Shown: positions 41,538 to 49,638 of the stretch, piece by piece
Position numbering within the stretch: the stretch's first letter is position 1
Layout: the number at the start of each line of letters is the position of its first letter
Assembly (NCBI RefSeq): GCF_039729145.1
Contig: NZ_CP155793.1
Span: 496,001-560,000 of the forward strand
Origin: Microbacterium sp. SY138
GTDB taxonomy: Bacteria; Actinomycetota; Actinomycetes; Actinomycetales; Microbacteriaceae
Length of the DNA stretch: 64,000 nt
Direction of reading: 5' to 3'
Program-made: the position numbers and the translations under genes
The notes under the pieces: model-generated
Seen by the model: only the letters and a program-made list of their open reading frames with translations
Database searches by the model: none
Told to the model about the DNA's origin: nothing

Positions 41538-42458
41538 TCAGCCCTTGACCGCGCCGGCGGCGAGACCGGAACGCCAGTACTTCTGCAGGGCGAAGAACAG
41601 CAGCACGAGCGGGATGACGCCGAGCAGGGCGCCGAGCATGACCGCACCCTTGTCCGGGGCGAAGTAGCTCACCATGCCGTAGAGACCGAGGGTCACGGGC
41701 TTCAGATCCTGACTCGAGATCATCATGAGGGGAAGCAGGAAGTTGTTCCACGTCGCGACGAAGATGAACAGGAAGATCGTCACCATCGCCGGACCCAGCA
41801 GGCGCATCACGATCGTGAAGAAGATGCGGGCCTCGCCGGCGCCGTCGATGCGAGCTGCTTCGAGCAGTTCGGTCGGCACCGACGACTGGGCGTAGACCAT
41901 GCCGAGGAAGACACCGAACGGAGACACCGCCGAGGGGATGATGATCGCCCAGACGGTGTTGGTCAGTCCGAGCGCCTGGAACTCGATGTACAGCGGCACC
42001 GTCAGCAGCGCCACCGGGAGCAGGAGCCCGGCCATGATCACGCCCACGGCGATGCGCTTGCCGGGGAACGCGAACTTCGCGATCGCGTAACCGGCCATCA
42101 CGGCGAACAGGGTGCCGATGACGCCCGCACTCACCGAGTAGAGCATCGAGTTGCCGACCCAGCGCCAGAACAGACCCTGGGTCCAGTTCATCAGGCTGTC
42201 GTAGTTGGTGCCGAGGTTCCAGTCGGCGAACCAGAAGCCGAAGGTCGAGGTGAGGTCGGTGTTGTTCTTCGTGGAGGCGACGATGAGCCAGTACACCGGC
42301 ACCAGGAAGTACAGCGTCGCGATCACGAGCGCGATGATGCCGAACGCGCGCGCGACCGGGGTCGGGGCGATCGAGGGCGGCGGAGCATCCACGTCGCGCG
42401 GGCGACGGGGGCGTCGGCGCGTGGATGGCTCAGTGGTGATGAGGCGCGTGGTGGTCAT
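41538..42458 (-). CDS. carbohydrate ABC transporter permease (MalG type)
   Basis: 306 residues. A 35-residue basic N-terminus, then six membrane helices (FGIIALVIATLYFLVPVYWLIVAS first). The CUT1 EAA loop is ELLEAARIDGAGEARIFFTIVMRLLGPAMVTI; VGNSMLYSVSAGVIGTLFAVMAGYAIAKFAF is a typical early segment. It forms half of the import channel with the MalF-type partner upstream (ATGA overlap). No ATPase gene is in the operon, so a shared MsiK-type ATPase is implied. Predicted substrate: the disaccharide released by GH101. Confidence 0.92.
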   Translation of the reverse strand: MTTTRLITTEPSTRRRPRRPRDVDAPPPSIAPTPVARAFGIIALVIATLYFLVPVYWLIVASTKNNTDLTSTFGFWFADWNLGTNYDSLMNWTQGLFWRWVGNSMLYSVSAGVIGTLFAVMAGYAIAKFAFPGKRIAVGVIMAGLLLPVALLTVPLYIEFQALGLTNTVWAIIIPSAVSPFGVFLGMVYAQSSVPTELLEAARIDGAGEARIFFTIVMRLLGPAMVTIFLFIFVATWNNFLLPLMMISSQDLKPVTLGLYGMVSYFAPDKGAVMLGALLGVIPLVLLFFALQKYWRSGLAAGAVKG

Positions 42459-43432
42459 GCGTCGCCCTTCCGGCGCTGCAGCAGCGCGTACACGATCGCG
42501 AGCACGCCCGCGATCAGAGCCATGAGCAGGGAGTATGCGGATGCCGGGCCGCTGCCGGACGGTGAGATCTCGCCCATCATCGTGTTGTAGGTGAGCATCA
42601 TCGGGGTGAAGTCCTTGCCCATCCACGAGTTCGCGGCCTGCAGCACCACCGGCTCGTTGAACAGTTGGATGGTGCCGATGATCGACAGGAGCACGGCGAG
42701 CAATGCGGCCCCGCGCACCAGCGGTACCTTGATGCGCATCGAGATCTGGAATCCGGATGCACCGTCGAGGCGTGCCGCCTCATAGAGGTCGCGCGGAACA
42801 GCCTGCAGCGCCGACAGGAAGATCAGCATGTTGTAGCCCGTGTAGGTCCACGTCGTCATGTTCGCCATCGAGAACAGGATCGTGCCCGGTGCCATGAAGT
42901 CGGTGCCTTCGGGGAGGAAGGGCAGGAAGGGCGACACCTCGGGCGTGTAGAGGTAGAGCCACATCATCGCCGCGATGATGCCGGGAACCGCGTACGGGAG
43001 GAAGAACGAGAGCCGGAAGAGCGTGGGACGGCGCACGATGAACGAGTCCAGCAGCAGGGCGAGGCCGAGCGCGACGAAGATCATCACGGGGATCTGCAGT
43101 GCGGCGTAGAGGACGACGCGACCCATGCCCGTCCAGAACGCGCCGTTGGTCGCGGCGGTGACGAAGTTCTCGAGACCGACGAACGTGTCGACGAGTTCGC
43201 CGCCGCCGTAGAGTCCGTCTCCTGACGGCACCTGCGCGAAGAACGACGAGCGGATCGACACGATGATCGGCACCAGGAAGACCAGCACGAACAGCACCGC
43301 GAACGGCGCCATGAACAGCCATCCGGTGAGACCTTCGCGTCGGGTCCCGAACCGGCGCCGGCGGGTGGGATCCGCGGGGATGCGCGATGTCGGCGCCGGT
43401 GCCGCACCTCGCGTTTCGGTCACTGTGACCAT
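42455..43432 (-). CDS. carbohydrate ABC transporter permease (MalF type)
   Basis: 325 residues from ATG at 43432. Six membrane helices after a basic tail (LTGWLFMAPFAVLFVLVFLVPIIVSI first). CUT1 marks: LSFFLPYAVPGIIAAMMWLYLY and the EAA loop DLYEAARLDGASGFQISMRIKVPLVRGAALL. It pairs with the MalG-type protein downstream. A 17-bp-arm hairpin in the 90-bp gap after the binding-protein gene may lower permease expression relative to the binding protein. Confidence 0.92.
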   Translation of the reverse strand: MVTVTETRGAAPAPTSRIPADPTRRRRFGTRREGLTGWLFMAPFAVLFVLVFLVPIIVSIRSSFFAQVPSGDGLYGGGELVDTFVGLENFVTAATNGAFWTGMGRVVLYAALQIPVMIFVALGLALLLDSFIVRRPTLFRLSFFLPYAVPGIIAAMMWLYLYTPEVSPFLPFLPEGTDFMAPGTILFSMANMTTWTYTGYNMLIFLSALQAVPRDLYEAARLDGASGFQISMRIKVPLVRGAALLAVLLSIIGTIQLFNEPVVLQAANSWMGKDFTPMMLTYNTMMGEISPSGSGPASAYSLLMALIAGVLAIVYALLQRRKGDA

Positions 43433-43455
43433 GGTGTCGCCTCTCGAGGTCAAGA

Positions 43456-43495
43456 CGACGGCGGAGTGCACGATTGCGCGTGCACTCCGCCGTCG
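43456..43495 (-). promoter_or_regulatory. intercistronic stem-loop between binding protein and permease
   Basis: Perfect 17-bp arms (43456-43472, 43479-43495), 6-nt loop ATTGCG, inside the operon. Likely a processing, stability or partial-termination element giving more binding protein than permease. Its arms contain GGAGTGCACG, the same core as the dispersed elements, but with a 4-nt gap between cores rather than 18. Confidence 0.8.
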
Positions 43496-43522
43496 ATCAT
43501 CCGATGATGCCTTCTCGTCGAC

Positions 43523-44836
43523 TCACTCTGCGACCGGGAGGCCGAGGTCCTTCAGGGAGGAGACGGCGGTGTCCTGCGCGGTGGTGAAGATGTCGGCCAC
43601 CGATGCCGTGCCGGCGACGGCCGCAGCGGCGGTCTCGTTCATCTTCGACAGCGTCGAGAAGCCCGGTGCGTAGGGGAAGTCGGGGTTCAGATTCTCGGTG
43701 GCCGTGCTCAATTCGGCGAGCACATTCTGACCGCCGAACTGGCGGAGCATCTTCTCGGGGGTCTCCACGTCGCCCTTGGCGGCGACGACGAGGCCCTGCG
43801 ATGCGAGGTCGTCGACCTGCGTGTTGAACCAGTCGTTGAACTCCATCGCTTCGGCGGGGTACTCGCAGCCCTTCATCACCGAGACGCCGGAACCGCCGTC
43901 GGGGCCGCTCATGGCACCCGCGCCGAAGTCGGGAAGCTGGGCGACGCGCCACTGCCCCTCGGCCGGTGTGCCGTCGAGCGAATCGAGGAGGAACCCGGCC
44001 TCCCACGCGGCTCCGACGTGGCCGATGAGGCTGCCTTCGTTGAGCGCGGCGGTGAAGCCCTCACCCCAGCGCTCGGTCGCCAACGTCTGCTTGCCGTCGA
44101 GCAGGCCCTGCCAGAACGCGGCGACGCGCTCGGAGCCTGCGCCCTCGGCGTCGACCTTCCACTCGTCGCCGGCGGTGCTGAACCAGGTGTCGCCGGCCGC
44201 GGCCGACTGGGCGGAGAGCCAGTTCTGAGCCTCATCCGGTGTGAACGCGGTGACGTACTTGCCGGCGGCGGCCGCTGCGGCGGAGTCGGCCGTGAGGTCG
44301 TCGAGCGTCTTCGGGGCGTCGAGGCCCAGCGCCGTGAACTCGGCCTCGTTGTAGAAGTAGACGAGGGGCCCGGTGTCCTGCGGGAGGCCCACGATGGCGT
44401 CGCCGACCTTCATGCCGCTGAACGCACCGGCCGAGAAGTCGTCCTCGTACTTCTTCGCCTCGTCCGCGACGTCCTGCAGCAGTCCCTTGACGAACAGCTG
44501 AGGGACCTCCGAGTAGCCCGTCTGCGCGAGGCAGGGTCCGTTGCCGGCCTTCACGTCGGTCTCGAGCTTGAGGATCATGTCGCTCGACTTGCCGTCGAAC
44601 TTCGTCGCCTTCACCTGGATGTCGGGGTGTTCGGCGTTCCAGCGGTCGACGATCTCGGAGGCGGGGGTCATGCCCTCGCCGTCGGGCAGGCGGTGCAGGT
44701 ACTCGATCGTGATGGGCTCGCCGCTGGCGCCACTGTCACCGGAGTCGCCGGATGAGCAGGCTGCGAGGCCGAAGGCCGACACCGCGCCGACCGCGACGAT
44801 CGCGGCGGTGCGGGTGAAGCGAGGGGTGATTGCCAT
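43523..44836 (-). CDS. carbohydrate ABC transporter substrate-binding lipoprotein
   Basis: 437 residues from ATG with SD AGAGGAG. Lipoprotein signal ending GLAAC (Cys27), Ser/Gly spacer, then a CUT1 (SBP family 1) domain: ITIEYLHRLPDGEGMTPASEIVDRWNAEHPDIQVKAT, VGLPQDTGPLVYFYNEAEFTALGL and late SGVSVMKGCEYPAEAMEFNDWFNTQ. It captures an oligosaccharide, most likely the O-glycan core product of GH101 given locus and shared operator; specificity is inference. A perfect LacI operator lies about 95 bp upstream of the start. Divergent from the sugar isomerase gene. Confidence 0.92.
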   Translation of the reverse strand: MAITPRFTRTAAIVAVGAVSAFGLAACSSGDSGDSGASGEPITIEYLHRLPDGEGMTPASEIVDRWNAEHPDIQVKATKFDGKSSDMILKLETDVKAGNGPCLAQTGYSEVPQLFVKGLLQDVADEAKKYEDDFSAGAFSGMKVGDAIVGLPQDTGPLVYFYNEAEFTALGLDAPKTLDDLTADSAAAAAAGKYVTAFTPDEAQNWLSAQSAAAGDTWFSTAGDEWKVDAEGAGSERVAAFWQGLLDGKQTLATERWGEGFTAALNEGSLIGHVGAAWEAGFLLDSLDGTPAEGQWRVAQLPDFGAGAMSGPDGGSGVSVMKGCEYPAEAMEFNDWFNTQVDDLASQGLVVAAKGDVETPEKMLRQFGGQNVLAELSTATENLNPDFPYAPGFSTLSKMNETAAAAVAGTASVADIFTTAQDTAVSSLKDLGLPVAE

Positions 44837-44930
44837 GCTGTTCTCCTCTTTGAGGTCATGTTCCTGCGGATCGCCCTGGGCGGGGGTGACGCCGAGGCGC
44901 CGTCGATCACAAGCACATCCAACCACAGAA

Positions 44931-44944
44931 TGTTTGCGCTCACA
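44931..44944. promoter_or_regulatory. LacI operator D (ABC operon / isomerase divergent promoter)
   Basis: TGTTTGCGCTCACA, the full consensus. A TATACT hexamer (44970-44975) suits the plus-strand isomerase gene. Confidence 0.9.
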
Positions 44945-45071
44945 ACCGACAAACGAAGTCGGTGACGCTTATACTCGGCCTCATCGAGGGAGCGCTGACA
45001 TGCTCTGACACGCACACGCCGACCGTCGGTTTCGCGGCGATGCCCCGATCCACCGGAGAGGACATCTGCCG

Positions 45072-45896
45072 ATGACACGAAGCCCGCTCGTCCTGATGAA
45101 CGATTGGGTCTCCGCGATGCCTCCGCGAGCGTTGGTCGAGACCGCGCTCCGCGAAGGCTACGACGGGGTGGAGCTCTGGCTTCCCTCGGAGTCGAGCGCC
45201 CGGCGCGAGCTCGTCGCGGCGATAGACGAGACCGGTGCGCCGGTCTCGTTGCTCGTCGGAAGCGTCGAATCCGATCCTGAGGCGCACCGCCGCGCGCTCG
45301 CGCTCCAACTGGATGCCATCGGTGCCGAGGGCATCGCCCCGCTGCACATCACCCTGCACGCCGGTCGGGACCACTGGAGGGAGCGGGACCTGGACGCGCT
45401 CGCCGGCTGGATCGTCGCCGAGCGCGAGCGGACCGGCATGGACATCCTGGTCGAGACGCATCGTGCGCGGATGCTCCCCTCCGCGCACTCCTCGGCGCGA
45501 TTGCTCGAGAGGCATCCGGGCCTTCGGCTGACGCTCGACGTCTCCCACTGGATGGTCTCCGCCGAGTCGCTGTTGCAGGATCAGCCCGAGGCCATGGCGC
45601 TGGCTATCGACCGCGCCGACCATATCCACGCGCGATTCGGACACGCGCAATCCCCCCAGATCGATGACCCGCGATCTCCGCGGTGGGCGTCCGCTGTCGA
45701 GGCGCAGTGGGGATGGTGGGACCTCGTCGTCGACCGTCTGCGCTCCGAGGGCCGTCGCCCGACTTTCCTGGCGGAATTCGGACCGTCGGACTACGCGACG
45801 CCGGACCCGCGGACGGGTCTGCCGCTCGGTGATCCCGCCGCACTCAATCGCTGGATCACCGGGCAGATTCGTGCCCGCTACGCCTCCGGCGAGTGA
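45072..45896 (+). CDS. sugar phosphate isomerase/epimerase family TIM-barrel protein
   Basis: 274 residues from ATG. AP endonuclease family 2 (xylose isomerase-like) fold: LVETALREGYDGVELWLP, ITLHAGRDHWRERDLDALAGWIVAERERTGMDILVETH, LRLTLDVSHWMVS and HIHARFGHAQSPQI, with a ring of His/Glu/Asp residues (H in ITLHAG, E in ILVETH, D in TLDVSHW, H in HIHARF, E in LAEFGP) that can bind a divalent metal. It probably isomerises or epimerises a sugar from the imported glycan. Divergent from the ABC operon, with a shared LacI operator. Substrate unknown. Confidence 0.85.
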   Translation: MTRSPLVLMNDWVSAMPPRALVETALREGYDGVELWLPSESSARRELVAAIDETGAPVSLLVGSVESDPEAHRRALALQLDAIGAEGIAPLHITLHAGRDHWRERDLDALAGWIVAERERTGMDILVETHRARMLPSAHSSARLLERHPGLRLTLDVSHWMVSAESLLQDQPEAMALAIDRADHIHARFGHAQSPQIDDPRSPRWASAVEAQWGWWDLVVDRLRSEGRRPTFLAEFGPSDYATPDPRTGLPLGDPAALNRWITGQIRARYASGE

Positions 45897-45940
45897 TCGC
45901 GAACCCTGGGCCCGTCTGGACCAGTCTCTGAAGCGGCGCA

Positions 45941-45954
45941 TGTTTGCGCTCACA
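45941..45954. promoter_or_regulatory. LacI operator E, no gene downstream
   Basis: TGTTTGCGCTCACA, identical to operator D, 44 bp after the isomerase stop and 50 bp before the end of a convergent MOSC gene. No credible coding sequence follows on either strand. Confidence 0.85.
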
Positions 45955-46004
45955 AGCCCCATGTGAGGACATCCACGGTCGATCCGGTGCGCGCGGGGAG
46001 ACGA

Positions 46005-46832
46005 TCATGCACGGTGGGTGTGGATCTCATCACCGACGCGGATCATGCCACCACCCTGGGGTCGGCCGTCGTCCGACGGCGCCCAGCCGGGCAGGAGCAG
46101 GCGTCCGAGGGTCGGCTCCTGCTGGGCGAAGGCGCTCGTGAGGGTGGTGAGCACCTTGGCATCCCGCACGCCCGTGTCCGGGTTCGCGTGGGTCGCGAGG
46201 CAGCGCACGATGGGGCCGGCGGCCTGGAAGGCGACGTCGCCGACGCGCACCTGGCCGGTCCACTCGAGCTCGCTCCAGGAAGAGGCGTCGTCGATCACCA
46301 CGTTGGAGCGGAAGCGTCGGTCGTCGACGTTCGTCCCGAGGGCTTCCCCCAATGCGCGAACGCTGGCTCGGCCGTGAATCGAGACGTAGCCCCGCGGGCG
46401 GTCCTGGAAGCGCGATGTCTCCCCGTCACCGACGAGCACGAGCGGGAGGCGGCCGGGGCGTCGCAGCCGACGGCCCTCCGAGGTCGCGAGGACGAAGTCG
46501 GTGACGGCATCGGTCAGCTCGCGCCGTCCGCCGTCGTCGAGGGTCGCCTCGACGAGCACCGAGCCGGCGTGTTCGATGCGGATGCGTCGGGTCTCGTCGT
46601 CATAGCTCGTGCGCAGGGCGGCGAGCGCGGGAAAGTCCTGGAGGGCGAGCCCCTTGGCCTTGGGCCAGTAGTCGAAGCCGTCGCGGTCCTCCGGCTCGGC
46701 GGCATCCGCGAACCGGAAGGCGAGCACGCGATCGCCGGTGATCCGGCCGTCGGGCTGCACGGTCAGGGAGTCCCGACGCTCGGGGGTGAGTCCCTTGATC
46801 GGGTGACGGTAGAGGGCGACGACGTGTGCCAT
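46005..46832 (-). CDS. MOSC domain-containing protein
   Basis: 275 residues from ATG (SD AGAGGA). N-terminal MOSC_N-like barrel: VVALYRHPIKGLTPERRDSLTVQPDGRITGDRVLAFRFADA, then the MOSC domain (about 130-270) with HGRASVRALGEAL, RFRSNVVIDDASSWSELEW and a conserved cysteine in GPIVRCLATHANPDTG (about residue 211), the typical position of the MOSC catalytic/binding cysteine. Related to mARC/YcbX proteins that use molybdenum cofactor or carry sulfur. Partner and substrate unknown. Single gene on the minus strand. Confidence 0.9.
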   Translation of the reverse strand: MAHVVALYRHPIKGLTPERRDSLTVQPDGRITGDRVLAFRFADAAEPEDRDGFDYWPKAKGLALQDFPALAALRTSYDDETRRIRIEHAGSVLVEATLDDGGRRELTDAVTDFVLATSEGRRLRRPGRLPLVLVGDGETSRFQDRPRGYVSIHGRASVRALGEALGTNVDDRRFRSNVVIDDASSWSELEWTGQVRVGDVAFQAAGPIVRCLATHANPDTGVRDAKVLTTLTSAFAQQEPTLGRLLLPGWAPSDDGRPQGGGMIRVGDEIHTHRA

Positions 46833-46874
46833 GAGGAGATCCTCTCAGCTGGCGACGTCGGGGCATGACAGACG

Positions 46875-46914
46875 GTGCTCTGTCGCTGAGCACATCAGCT
46901 CAGCGCCAGAGCAC
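46875..46914 (-). terminator. hairpin after the DUF3073 gene, outer
   Basis: 16-bp arms with one mismatch (46875-46890, 46899-46914). Second of two successive hairpins downstream of the DUF3073 stop on the minus strand. Confidence 0.75.
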
Positions 46915-46921
46915 GACGAAA

Positions 46922-46942
46922 CACCCGCACGTGGTGCGGGTG
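46922..46942 (-). terminator. hairpin after the DUF3073 gene, inner
   Basis: CACCCGCAC-GTG-GTGCGGGTG, 9-bp arms, 18 bp past the DUF3073 stop codon. Confidence 0.75.
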
Positions 46943-46960
46943 CGACGAACAGAGGGGCGG

Positions 46961-47146
46961 TCAGGCCTTCTCTAGTTCGTCCTCGTCTTCGTCGGCATAG
47001 TCATCGGCCCACTTGTCGACATACGCGTCTTCGTCGGTCGGATGACCCAACTCGCGCTCGAGAGCGGAGTAGTTCACCGACGGACTGTACGCCTTGAGTT
47101 CGCGGGCGATCTTGGTGTGTTTCGCCTTCTGACGGCCACGGCCCAT
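46961..47146 (-). CDS. DUF3073 protein
   Basis: 61 residues from ATG (SD GAGGGGG). The sequence MGRGRQKAKHTKIARELKAY followed by SPSVNYSALERELG and an acidic C-terminus (ADDYADEDEDELEKA) is the actinobacterial DUF3073 family, with a basic, possibly nucleic acid-binding N-terminus. Conserved in actinobacteria and often near purM/purF; here it lies 20 kb away from them. Function unknown. Divergent from the universal stress protein gene; two hairpins follow. Confidence 0.9.
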   Translation of the reverse strand: MGRGRQKAKHTKIARELKAYSPSVNYSALERELGHPTDEDAYVDKWADDYADEDEDELEKA

Positions 47147-47295
47147 GCGCGAGACCCCCTCACGAGTTAAGCTGCGGGCTGTTCAGGCCCGATGCATTTC
47201 ACGACACCGGCTGAAGGCCGGTAAGAGTAGCATTCAGAATAGCACGCGGGTACGACCCTCTGGCTGATGCCAGGCCGGTGAAGGGAACGATCATC

Positions 47296-47841
47296 ATGAC
47301 CGACAACACCTCCACTCCGTCCGACGAGGCCGCACAGAATGCGGCTCTGCAGAAAGCCGTCATCGTCGGCATGCAGCTGGACCAGGACCGACACGTGATC
47401 GATGAGGCCGTCCGCTACGCGCGACTTCTTAGCGCACCGCTCGTGGTCGCCCACGTCGACGTCACGCGCTTCGTGACGTACGAGGACCCGGACGGCTACG
47501 TCCACTCAGCTCCGATCGACATCAACTTCGACGCCGGAGCCGCGGAGTTCGAGGCGGTCGAGGCCGCTGCGGCCACGCTGCTGGCGGGCACCGACGTCAC
47601 CTGGACGGCGCGGCAACTGGTCGGCGATCCGGCTCTGGCGATCAAGCAGCTCGCCAACAAGCTCGACGCGCAGCTGATCGTCGTCGGTACACGCAAGCGT
47701 GGCATCGGCGAGTCGATCAGGGAGTTCTTCACCGGATCGGTGGCCGCGCGCCTCGCGCACCGGCAGCATCGTTCGATCCTCGTCGTGCCGCTCGGAGAGT
47801 CGGTGCCGGACGAGCAGAAGGAGATCTGGCCCGAGAAGTAG
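47296..47841 (+). CDS. universal stress protein (UspA family)
   Basis: 181 residues from the ATG at 47296 (SD AAGGGA); a GTG six codons earlier overlaps that SD. One USP domain: VIVGMQLDQDRHVIDEAVRYARLLSAPLVVAHVDV at the N-terminus and the nucleotide-loop VVGTRKRGIGESIREFFTGSVAARLAHRQHRSILVVP near the C-terminus, a variant of G-x2-G-x9-G-S/T. ATP binding is therefore likely. Role: general stress. A terminator follows. Confidence 0.9.
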   Translation: MTDNTSTPSDEAAQNAALQKAVIVGMQLDQDRHVIDEAVRYARLLSAPLVVAHVDVTRFVTYEDPDGYVHSAPIDINFDAGAAEFEAVEAAAATLLAGTDVTWTARQLVGDPALAIKQLANKLDAQLIVVGTRKRGIGESIREFFTGSVAARLAHRQHRSILVVPLGESVPDEQKEIWPEK

Positions 47842-47859
47842 TGGCCGTTCCCCGGACGC

Positions 47860-47899
47860 AGAAGAGGCCCCGTCGGCGATTGCCGGTGGGGCCTCTTCT
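47860..47899 (+). terminator. terminator of the universal stress protein gene
   Basis: 12-bp perfect outer arms (47860-47871, 47888-47899), 18 bp after the stop. The rest of the 228-bp gap to 48069 shows nothing recognisable. Confidence 0.85.
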
Positions 47900-48069
47900 C
47901 GTACGGCGTCACCCCATGTGGATGACGATGCCGTGACGTCGCGCGGAGGGTGACGTCTGCACGGGTGCGGTGGGGAGCTGCGGTGGTCGCGCGTGCCCCG
48001 GCAGACGAGGTTCCACCCGCGCGCGGGCGTCGTCCTGCCGCGGACGTGCCGCACCCGGCTCGGAACCGA

Positions 48070-48696
48070 TCACGGGCGTGGCGTGCTCAGGGCGACCGTG
48101 ACACCGCGTGCGGCGGTGTCGAGCGCCGCTTCGAGCTCGGTGACGACCGAGGGGGAGAGGGTGCCGCCCTTCGCGATGTGGGTGCGCAGATCGGTGCGCA
48201 CCCGTGCGCGGAAGGCGTTGATCACGGCATCGGCGCGGTGCATCTCCTCGCGGCTGACGAGCCGGGAGTCGTCGGTCGCCGTGCGGGGACGGTTCTTCGC
48301 CGCCGTGCGCTCGCCCTTCTCGGCCGCTGCCAGATCGGCGCGAAGGCTCTTCATCGCGTCCTGGACGCTCTGCCGCACTTCGCTCGCGATCAGCCGCACC
48401 GAGTCGGTGAGGCCGGCTTCGATGCCGGCGAGGTCGCCCTCGCGCGACGCGAGCTCCGCCCGCCCGGCCTCGGTGATGGCGTAGATGGTGGTGCGGCCGT
48501 CGACGGTCTTGGTGACCAGCCCCTCTTCCTCGAGCTTCGCGAGCCGGGGATAGATGGTCCCGGCGCTCGGCGTGTAGGTGCCGCCGGTGCGATCGGTGAG
48601 CGACTGGATGATGCCGTAGCCGTGCTGCGGCGCCTCGGCGAGCAGCGACAGCAGGTACAGGCGCAGGTCGCCGTGGGAGAAGACCGCGGGGCTCAT
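48070..48696 (-). CDS. PadR family regulator
   Basis: 208 residues from the ATG that overlaps the DUF4097 stop (ATGA). PadR winged helix: LRLYLLSLLAEAPQHGYGIIQSL, SAGTIYPRLAKLEEEGLVTKTVDGRTTIYAITEAGRAEL. A long helical C-terminus (about 90-208) is basic in its middle (EKGERTAAKNRPRT). PadR/DUF4097 pairs are common in actinobacteria; two CACGATATATCGTG-type palindromes upstream of the operon are the likely sites. Signal sensed unknown, possibly envelope stress. Confidence 0.9.
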   Translation of the reverse strand: MSPAVFSHGDLRLYLLSLLAEAPQHGYGIIQSLTDRTGGTYTPSAGTIYPRLAKLEEEGLVTKTVDGRTTIYAITEAGRAELASREGDLAGIEAGLTDSVRLIASEVRQSVQDAMKSLRADLAAAEKGERTAAKNRPRTATDDSRLVSREEMHRADAVINAFRARVRTDLRTHIAKGGTLSPSVVTELEAALDTAARGVTVALSTPRP

Positions 48697-49532
48697 GCTT
48701 CCCACTCCGGGTCGTCGGCGATCGATGCCGGGGTGCGGCGGAGGACCGTCACGCCCCCCGAGACGGAGTTCGCGCGCAGGTCGACGAAGCGTCCGGCGAG
48801 CTCCCCGGTCGTGCCCGTGTAGTTGCTGGGGCCCGAGGTGCTGCGCTCGACCCCGTCGATCAGCAGGCGTCCGCTCAGTGACCGGATGACGTAGTTCGCG
48901 GCGAGCGACTCGTCGAGGCGCACGGTGGTGCCGCCAGAGACCGAGTTGACGTTGATCGTGTTCACGTCGCCCGCGGCGTCGACCAGCGTGGAGCCCGAGA
49001 CGATGTCGACGGTCGCCCGGCGCACGGCACCGGTGACGGCCACATCGCCCGAGACGCTGTTCGCGCTGATCGAGCCGGTGAGGCCGCGCACCTGCACGTC
49101 GCCCGACACGGAGTTGACCGTGAGGTCGCCGATCAGGGTGTCGACGATGATGTCGCCCGACACGGTGTTGAGGCGGGCGTCGTTGCGGAGTCCGGAGACC
49201 AGAGCCCCGGCGCTGACGACACCGAGGTTCAGGGCGATCGCGCGGGGGACCGCGACGCTCACCTCGGCGCGGGGGCCGCCGGAGCCGAAGTTGCGGAACA
49301 CCTCGAGGAAGTTGTCCCAGCCCAACTGCGGGTGGTCGATCTCGACCTCGCCGTCGTGGGATTCGATGCGCAGGTCCTTGGTGGTGACGCCGTGCACCTC
49401 GATGCGGATGCCCGGTTCGTCATGGGCGATGATGTCGACCTGTCCGCCGACGAGGCCCACCTTGAGGCGGGTGACGGATTCGATGTCGATGACGCGTTCC
49501 TCGCCGGGGGCGATGAGCCACTTCTCGGTCAT
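48693..49532 (-). CDS. DUF4097 domain protein (beta-helix, adhesin-like)
   Basis: 279 residues from ATG at 49532 (SD AGGAGAAG). After a 60-residue N-domain (WLIAPGEERVIDIESVTRLKVGLVGGQVDIIAHDEPGIRIEV) it has about six repeats of the form NSVSGDVxVxGLTGSIxA between 120 and 215, the right-handed beta-helix/toastrack pattern of DUF4097. No signal peptide or membrane helix, so it acts in the cytoplasm or through partners. Function unknown. First gene of the PadR operon. Confidence 0.9.
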   Translation of the reverse strand: MTEKWLIAPGEERVIDIESVTRLKVGLVGGQVDIIAHDEPGIRIEVHGVTTKDLRIESHDGEVEIDHPQLGWDNFLEVFRNFGSGGPRAEVSVAVPRAIALNLGVVSAGALVSGLRNDARLNTVSGDIIVDTLIGDLTVNSVSGDVQVRGLTGSISANSVSGDVAVTGAVRRATVDIVSGSTLVDAAGDVNTINVNSVSGGTTVRLDESLAANYVIRSLSGRLLIDGVERSTSGPSNYTGTTGELAGRFVDLRANSVSGGVTVLRRTPASIADDPEWEA

Positions 49533-49556
49533 GTCTGCTTCTCCTGGGTTGAGGGT

Positions 49557-49598
49557 CACGATATATCGTGTGTTGCCACGATAACACGATATATCTCG
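49557..49598. promoter_or_regulatory. PadR operators of the DUF4097-padR operon
   Basis: CACGATATATCGTG (49557-49570), a perfect 14-bp palindrome, and a second copy CACGATATATCTCG (49585-49598), centres 28 bp apart, just upstream of the DUF4097 SD. Confidence 0.8.
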
Positions 49599-49638
49599 AT
49601 CCTGTCAAGAAGGGAGCGCGAATATTCGCTGAAAGATG

